DNA of 57,635 nt. It comes from Pseudopedobacter sp. Its GTDB lineage: Bacteria > Bacteroidota > Bacteroidia > Sphingobacteriales > Sphingobacteriaceae. The DNA is taken from positions 1 through 57,635 of the forward strand of contig JACMOI010000161.1 in the NCBI GenBank assembly GCA_014378105.1, in the 5' to 3' direction. A program made the position numbers and the translations under genes. The notes under the pieces are model-generated. The model saw nothing but the letters and a program-made list of their open reading frames with translations, was not told where the DNA came from and searched no databases. Shown one piece after another: positions 53,169 through 57,635 of this stretch (positions are counted from its first letter, which is position 1; every line of letters starts with the position of its first letter).

Positions 53169-53909
53169 ATGAAAAAAACAAATTCAATTAGCAATATCAT
53201 TAAGAGTATATCTTTTGTTTTGCTAGCAGTTACCGTATTAGCTTCATGTAAAAAGAGCAGTACTTCTGGTTCGGGAAAGTTATCTCTCCAATTTAATGCA
53301 GCAAACTCTGGTGTAGTAAAAACTGCAAATACTTCGGATTTAAAAACCTTTGGTGCGGCCGTTTCAACCAACACTGTTCCAACCGGTATAACTTGGACCT
53401 CTGGATATGTATATGTATCTGAAATTGACTTTAAAGCCACTAAAGACAATGCTACTGAGATCAAATATAAATCTGAAGGATCAAGAAAAGTAGATTTATT
53501 TAATGTAAATGCCTCTGCTGGAGATTTTACCATTCCTTCTGGTGTATATAGTAAAATTAAACTTGAGCTGGAGATTGGCGCTCCACAAGGAGCTAAAGAT
53601 CCAGGAGTCTATTTAAGCGGAACTTATGGAACCACTCCAATAGTTTTTGCTGATGATGAAAGCGGCGATCAATTTGAGGTAGAAGTAGAGGGTAGAAATT
53701 TTACTTTTGATAGTACAAAAGATTATAACAGCTTAATCAACCTTCATTTAAATTTATTATTAAATGGAGTAAGCAATGCAGATTTAGACGCTGCAACAAA
53801 GACTAATGGTACAATTGTACTTAATAGTAAAAGTAATGTTGCCATTTATCAAAAAGCAAAACAAAATCTTAAAAAGCTTTCAGATTCTGATTTTAAAGAA
53901 AAAGATTAA
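53169..53909 (+). CDS. DUF4382-like lipoprotein
   Basis: A 246-residue lipoprotein with the lipobox in 'VLLAVTVLASCKK' (Cys about 27). A low-complexity segment rich in S, T, K and A follows. The body resembles DUF4382: 'SGYVYVSEIDFKATKDN', then 'SRKVDLFNVNASAGDFTIPSGVYSKIKLELEIGA' and a later 'LINLHLNLLLNGVSNADLDAA'. Its role is unknown. It lies behind the TonB receptor with its own copy of the ECF motif, and a terminator follows the stop. Confidence 0.75.
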   Translation: MKKTNSISNIIKSISFVLLAVTVLASCKKSSTSGSGKLSLQFNAANSGVVKTANTSDLKTFGAAVSTNTVPTGITWTSGYVYVSEIDFKATKDNATEIKYKSEGSRKVDLFNVNASAGDFTIPSGVYSKIKLELEIGAPQGAKDPGVYLSGTYGTTPIVFADDESGDQFEVEVEGRNFTFDSTKDYNSLINLHLNLLLNGVSNADLDAATKTNGTIVLNSKSNVAIYQKAKQNLKKLSDSDFKEKD

Positions 53910-53930
53910 AAAAACTATTCTGTATCATTT

Positions 53931-53966
53931 AAATGGCTGTTTCAACTTTTGAGGCAGCCATTTTTT
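53931..53966 (+). terminator. Terminator after the DUF4382-like gene
   Basis: AAATGGCTG (53931-53939) pairs with CAGCCATTT (53955-53963), followed by more T residues, 22 bases after the stop codon. Confidence 0.8.
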
Positions 53967-54134
53967 ATTCAAAAAAATTGAAAGGATCGGATTTAAAAAT
54001 CTACTGCTTTTAAAGCTACCCTCTCTCTATTTGTCCAAATTATACAAAACACGAAGTTACTCAACAGCCTCAGGTTTTTTATTTATCAAAAAAAAGTCTT
54101 TTCCCAAAATACCTACTCATTTATTTTAATTTTT

Positions 54135-54163
54135 TTGAGGGTAGCACTTCAATTTTTCGGTAT
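54135..54163 (+). promoter_or_regulatory. ECF promoter motif, site 3 (PepSY-like lipoprotein gene)
   Basis: TTGAGGGTA (54135-54143), 14 bases, CGGTAT (54158-54163), 47 bases before the ATG. Both boxes and the spacing are identical to site 1. A terminator separates it from the upstream gene, so this gene needs its own promoter. Confidence 0.72.
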
Positions 54164-54210
54164 TGTAGTAAATCAGCTGAATAAAAAATTTCACAATTAA
54201 AAAAAAGAAA

Positions 54211-55134
54211 ATGAAAGCAATATTTAATCTTAGAAACTCAATTGCGCTCCTAGCCTTAGTAGCAGTGGGCTTTACTGCATGTAAAAAATCGGATACTGGA
54301 ACTATTACCGATTTCGGAACTCAACTAGGTGCGGTAGCCATTGCATCAACAAATACGGTAGCTGGTTTACAAACCACGACATCTACAAACGACTCTCTTT
54401 ATGCCATGGATGCTTGTCATAAAGACCACAAAAGAACCAATGTAAAAGCAGAATCACTACCTACATCAATCAACACTTATTTAACTACAAATTATGCTGG
54501 TTATACTTTTATAAAAGCATTTAGCACAACCACCATCAGCACCAATACTTTAGATGCTTATGTTGTTGGCATTAATTTTAATGGTAAACCAGTTGCTTTA
54601 AAGTTTGATGCTGCGGGAGTATTCATCAAGGTTTTAGAGTTAAGGGAAGGTCGTGATATGAAGAAAGGTGGAGATCATCACGATGGTGGATGTTTTGATG
54701 ATAGAGACGGAAAGCAAAGAGACACCATAGCGATTAGTGCTTTACCTGCTAGTATTAAAGCCTATTTTAAAACTAATTACGCACAAGATACTTTAAAAGG
54801 CGCTTTTACAAATAAAGATGGAAGCATCATCGTCATTAGTAAAAATGTGAGTTTCTTCGCCACTGCTTTTAAAGCTGATGCAACATTTATTAAAAGAGAC
54901 GTTTTGCCAAATCACCCCGGAAAAGACAAAGAAATTGCACAATCGGCTCTGCCTTCAAGTGTGACCACCTATTTAAGTACAACTTATCCTAACTATGTTT
55001 TTAAGAAAGCTTTTTCTGATGTGGATAATGGCGTTGTAAAAGGATATTTGGTAATTATTGATGCCAACATGACTAAGTATGCTGTTGTATTTAATGCCTC
55101 TGGAGCTTTTATTTCAGCAAAAGCCTTAAGATAA
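54211..55134 (+). CDS. Lipoprotein with three PepSY-like repeats and a His/Asp-rich linker
   Basis: A 307-residue lipoprotein with lipobox 'LVAVGFTAC' (C24). Three PepSY-like (DUF2874-type) repeats start with LP.S...Y: about 81-142 ('LPTSINTYLTTNYAGYTFIKAF'), 176-232 ('LPASIKAYFKTNYAQDTLKGAF') and 245-305 ('LPSSVTTYLSTTYPNYVFKKAF'). Between repeats 1 and 2 is 'KKGGDHHDGGCFDDRDGK' (151-168), and 'DACHKDHKR' (67-75) precedes repeat 1; both look able to bind metal. A periplasmic binding or inhibitory role is possible. It is transcribed from its own ECF motif. Confidence 0.78.
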   Translation: MKAIFNLRNSIALLALVAVGFTACKKSDTGTITDFGTQLGAVAIASTNTVAGLQTTTSTNDSLYAMDACHKDHKRTNVKAESLPTSINTYLTTNYAGYTFIKAFSTTTISTNTLDAYVVGINFNGKPVALKFDAAGVFIKVLELREGRDMKKGGDHHDGGCFDDRDGKQRDTIAISALPASIKAYFKTNYAQDTLKGAFTNKDGSIIVISKNVSFFATAFKADATFIKRDVLPNHPGKDKEIAQSALPSSVTTYLSTTYPNYVFKKAFSDVDNGVVKGYLVIIDANMTKYAVVFNASGAFISAKALR

Positions 55135-55158
55135 TTTTTTCTGATTAGTTTGATGGTA

Positions 55159-55188
55159 AGGGATGGGCTCAAAATTGAGCTCATCCCT
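55159..55188 (+). terminator. Terminator after the PepSY-like gene
   Basis: A 14-bp stem (AGGGATGGGCTCAA with TTGAGCTCATCCCT, one G-U pair) and 2-base loop, followed by TTGTTGTTT. Confidence 0.75.
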
Positions 55189-55265
55189 TTGTTGTTTAAA
55201 AAATTGTCCGTTTTTATTTGATTAATAGAAATTATAGATTTGCACACTCATTAAAAGATATCATT

Positions 55266-55583
55266 ATGTTCGATAAAATATTTGAAGCTCAGCAAAAAGC
55301 TGAAGAGGTAAAAAAAAGATTGGCAAACATCAGTGTAGTTGCCGAGGTTGAAGGAGGCGCCATTAAAGTAACTGCAACTGCTAACAAACTTATTCAGTCG
55401 ATTGAAATAAAAGAAGACTTCTTAAAAGAGAACGGAAAAGAAGGAATAGAAGATCTGTTAGTTGTGGCTATTAATAAAGCTTTGGATCAAGCAGAAAATG
55501 TTTCACAAGCAGAAATGGCTGCCGTTACGCAACAAATGTTAGGTGGAATGGGTGGTTTGGGAAACCTTTTTGGTAAAAAATAG
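55266..55583 (+). CDS. YbaB/EbfC family nucleoid-associated protein
   Basis: A 105-residue DNA-binding protein. 'MFDKIFEAQQKAEEVKKRLANISVVAEVEGGAIKVTATANKLIQSIEI' is the YbaB fold, and the C-terminus is Met/Gly rich ('AEMAAVTQQMLGGMGGLGNLFGKK'). The ATG at 55266 gives the family N-terminus; an upstream in-frame extension is rejected. It binds DNA as a tweezer-like dimer. The UPF0173 hydrolase gene starts 25 bases later. Confidence 0.93.
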   Translation: MFDKIFEAQQKAEEVKKRLANISVVAEVEGGAIKVTATANKLIQSIEIKEDFLKENGKEGIEDLLVVAINKALDQAENVSQAEMAAVTQQMLGGMGGLGNLFGKK

Positions 55584-55608
55584 TTTCATAGACAAAACGA
55601 ATACAATT

Positions 55609-56301
55609 ATGAAAATAAATTATTTAGGACATTCAGCATTTTTATTTGAAATTTCTGGTAAAAAAATATTAGTTGATCCTTTTATATCTCCTAATGAATT
55701 AGCCAGCCACATTAAAGCGGATGAAATTTCTTGTGATTATATTTTAATTTCCCATGGACATGGCGACCACGTTGCAGATTTAGTAACGATTGCAAAACGG
55801 ACAGGAGCAAAAGTAGTGAGCTCATTTGAGATTATCGATTGGTGCGCAAAACAAGGAATTGAAAATGGCCACCCCATGAATTTAGGAGGAAGTTGGACAT
55901 TCGATTTCGGAACCGTAAAAATGGTTTATGCATCGCACTCAAACTCATTACCCGATGGTACGTATGGCGGAACTGCTGCTGGCTTTATTATCAAGGCAGA
56001 GGGTAAAACGATCTACTATTCTGGAGACACTTCCTTAAATCAAGAAATGAAATTAACGGGCGAGTTAAATAAAATTGATTATGCTTTCTTACCTATCGGA
56101 GATAATTTCACAATGGGTATAGATGATGCTGTAATAGCAGCTGACTTTATTAAATGTGAAAATATCATTGGCATGCACTACGATACTTTTGGTTTCATTA
56201 AAATAGATCATGATTATGCTAAAAAGGCTTTCGCCGATGCTGGTTTGAATTTACATTTATTAGAAATTACTGACGACATTTCGAAAGCGATAACTTTATA
56301 A
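55609..56301 (+). CDS. UPF0173 metal-dependent hydrolase (MBL fold)
   Basis: A 230-residue metallo-beta-lactamase-fold protein. 'MKINYLGHSAFLFEISGKKILVDPFIS' opens the family. The metal site is HGHGDH (H49, H51, D53, H54), with 'VYASHSNSLPDGTYGGTAAGFII', 'IYYSGDTSL' and 'LPIGDNFTMGIDDAVIAADFI' further on. The substrate is unknown. It ends in a strong terminator shared with the convergent glgC. Confidence 0.93.
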   Translation: MKINYLGHSAFLFEISGKKILVDPFISPNELASHIKADEISCDYILISHGHGDHVADLVTIAKRTGAKVVSSFEIIDWCAKQGIENGHPMNLGGSWTFDFGTVKMVYASHSNSLPDGTYGGTAAGFIIKAEGKTIYYSGDTSLNQEMKLTGELNKIDYAFLPIGDNFTMGIDDAVIAADFIKCENIIGMHYDTFGFIKIDHDYAKKAFADAGLNLHLLEITDDISKAITL

Positions 56302-56305
56302 CAAA

Positions 56306-56335
56306 CAAAAAAGGAGCTTAAAGCTCCTTTTTTGT
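56306..56335. terminator. Bidirectional terminator between UPF0173 and glgC
   Basis: AAAAAAGGAGCTT pairs with AAGCTCCTTTTTT, with A-rich and T-rich flanks, between convergent stops. Confidence 0.88.
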
Positions 56336-56357
56336 TAATGTTTATATTGAACCCTGA

Positions 56358-57629
56358 TTATCCTATAACGGTTCCATCGTTAATTACAGCGTTTTTCTTC
56401 ACCACAACAATTCCTTCTTTTACGGTATATGTTTCGTGGTCCGCGTCCACTAAATGCGAGCCGCCATTGATGACTACGTTGTTACCAATAAAACAGTTCT
56501 TATCTAAGATTGCATTATTAATCATACAATTTTCCCCGATTCCGGTTAGAGGTTTATGTGACTTTACCAAGCCTTCAATTTCTGCTATGGTCTGGTAATA
56601 ATCGCTTCCCATCACATAAGAGTTAGTTATTTTTGTGCCTTTACCAATACGTGTTCTGATGCCTACAACAGCGTGTGTAATTTCATCAGCATTGATGATG
56701 CAACCGTCGGCAATAATTACTTTATCTAATCTAGTACCAGATATTTTTGATGGTGGTAACATTCTTGAACGAGAGTAAACCGGACTTTTAGAAAATAGGT
56801 TGAACTCTGGAATGTCATCTGTTAAACCCAAATTAGCCTCAAAGAAAGAATCTATATTACCTATATCTGTCCAATAACCTTCGTACTGATAGCTGATAAT
56901 TTTATTTACTCCCACCGCATCTGGGATTATTTCTTTACCGAAATCATGTCGTTCGTTACCTTCCAACATCCCAATTAATACATCCTTATTAAAAAGATAA
57001 ATACCCATTGAAGCGAGGTATAAACGACCTTGCGATACCATTTCTTCACCTACTTCAGATTCCCAACCAACGATTTTTTCTGCATTTGGTTTCTCAGTAA
57101 ATGATGTAATAGATTGATTTTCATCCGCCTTTAAAATACCAAAACTGGTTCCGTCCTTTGCGTTTACTGGGATGGTGGCAATGGTAATCTCGGCTCCTTT
57201 ATCAATATGATTTTGAATCATCTCTCTAAAATCCATTTGGTAAAGCTGATCTCCAGATAGTATTAAAATGTACTCAAAATCATGTTGTTTTAAATGGTGT
57301 AAACTTTGACGAACAGCATCTGCTGTACCTTGGTACCAACCAGTGTTTCCGGGAGTTTGTTCGGCAGCCAAAATATCTACAAAAGCATTACTAAAAAAGC
57401 TAAAGTTATACGTGTTCTTAATATGCTTATTTAAGGACGCAGAATTGAACTGCGTTAATACAAACATTCTTCTTAAACCCGAATTGATACAGTTAGAAAT
57501 TGGAATGTCAACTAATCTGTATTTTCCAGCAATGGGTACGGCTGGTTTTGAACGGGTGGCAGTAAGTGGAGAAAGACGAGAGCCTTGTCCGCCACCTAAA
57601 ATAATGGAGATAACTTTATTTTCTATCAT
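56358..57629 (-). CDS. glgC: Glucose-1-phosphate adenylyltransferase
   Basis: A 423-residue ADP-glucose pyrophosphorylase, complete at the window edge with its ATG at 57629. 'IILGGGQGSRLSPLTATRSKPAVPIAGKYRLVDIPISNCINSG' is the nucleotidyltransferase site. 'QGTADAVRQSLHHL', 'ILSGDQLYQMDF' and 'SFTEKPN' are substrate-binding blocks, and the C-terminal beta helix holds hexapeptide repeats. It makes ADP-glucose for glycogen. No other glg gene is inside the window. Confidence 0.96.
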   Translation of the reverse strand: MIENKVISIILGGGQGSRLSPLTATRSKPAVPIAGKYRLVDIPISNCINSGLRRMFVLTQFNSASLNKHIKNTYNFSFFSNAFVDILAAEQTPGNTGWYQGTADAVRQSLHHLKQHDFEYILILSGDQLYQMDFREMIQNHIDKGAEITIATIPVNAKDGTSFGILKADENQSITSFTEKPNAEKIVGWESEVGEEMVSQGRLYLASMGIYLFNKDVLIGMLEGNERHDFGKEIIPDAVGVNKIISYQYEGYWTDIGNIDSFFEANLGLTDDIPEFNLFSKSPVYSRSRMLPPSKISGTRLDKVIIADGCIINADEITHAVVGIRTRIGKGTKITNSYVMGSDYYQTIAEIEGLVKSHKPLTGIGENCMINNAILDKNCFIGNNVVINGGSHLVDADHETYTVKEGIVVVKKNAVINDGTVIG

Positions 57630-57635
57630 GATTTA

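Larger units (their letters stand above)
53910..54210 (+). other. Gap between the two lipoprotein genes
   Basis: It contains the terminator at 53931-53966 and ECF motif site 3 at 54135-54163. I see no gene or repeat in the rest. Confidence 0.6.

Noticed and set aside
1-57635. CRISPR arrays, insertion sequences, prophage genes, toxin-antitoxin pairs and tRNA or rRNA genes
   Set aside because: I looked on both strands and found no regularly spaced direct repeats, transposase, integrase, phage structural proteins or complete tRNA fold.

Overview
The window is AT-rich chromosomal DNA from a Bacteroidota bacterium, most likely a Sphingobacteriaceae member (Pedobacter-like). The evidence is: a PorX-type regulator of the type IX secretion system, the LpxC-FabZ fusion typical of the phylum, TonB-dependent receptors with FecI/FecR-type sigma and anti-sigma genes, -7 boxes of the form TAnnTTTG, frequent TTG starts and little Shine-Dalgarno sequence. 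The genus is an inference. I see no phage, insertion sequence, CRISPR array, rRNA or tRNA. Gene density is high and nearly all genes look intact.

Layout. 1-7.9 kb: the end of a radical SAM gene, a FabH-like ketosynthase, an NTF2-like secreted protein, a large GH18-CE4-GT2 polysaccharide enzyme, a 51-residue FeoB-associated-type membrane peptide, and typA/bipA. 7.9-15 kb: a surface-polysaccharide cluster (FkbM methyltransferase, four glycosyltransferases, a flippase, an inverted methyltransferase). 15-18.5 kb: YfhO and TerC membrane proteins. 18.6-22.4 kb: an ECF sigma operon (sigma, membrane anti-sigma candidate, DUF4097-like protein, TlpA-DUF3738 fusion). 22.5-24 kb: a histidine phosphatase coupled to an AONS-family PLP enzyme. 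24-29 kb: porX, tsaE, an alanine dehydrogenase broken by one in-frame stop, BrkB, and a VanX-like dipeptidase. 29-34.2 kb: an HD phosphohydrolase, then lpxD, lpxC-fabZ, lpxA and an ABC ATPase. 34.2-41.5 kb: a candidate small RNA, 5-formyl-THF cyclo-ligase, a TPP riboswitch driving a TonB receptor, a PafA-like phosphatase, then a ThiE-like/thiamine-pyrophosphokinase-like pair. 41.5-48.8 kb: housekeeping and membrane genes (FAD oxidoreductase, zinc peptidase, ApaG, DusB, CPBP protease, DUF2007, CdsA, phosphatidylserine decarboxylase, ferric-reductase-like, NIPSNAP). 49-55.1 kb: a FecI-FecR-TonB receptor locus with two lipoprotein genes. 55.2-57.6 kb: YbaB/EbfC, a UPF0173 hydrolase and GlgC.

The most interesting finding is in the FecI-type locus. 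The same two-part motif, TTGAGG(G/T)T(A/G), exactly 14 bases, then (C/A)(G/A)GTAT, precedes the sigma gene, the DUF4382-like lipoprotein gene and the PepSY-like lipoprotein gene. This predicts a self-contained, autoregulated ECF regulon joining a signalling TonB receptor to two lipoproteins of unknown function. Second is the thiamine region: a TPP riboswitch with a long insertion controls an outer-membrane receptor, and downstream lie a ThiE-like and a TPK-like protein that both lack the usual metal-binding residues. Third, alanine dehydrogenase carries a Gln-to-ochre change plus a neighbouring Cys-to-Gly change in an otherwise intact frame. A two-copy intergenic repeat with conserved ends and a variable middle is also described.
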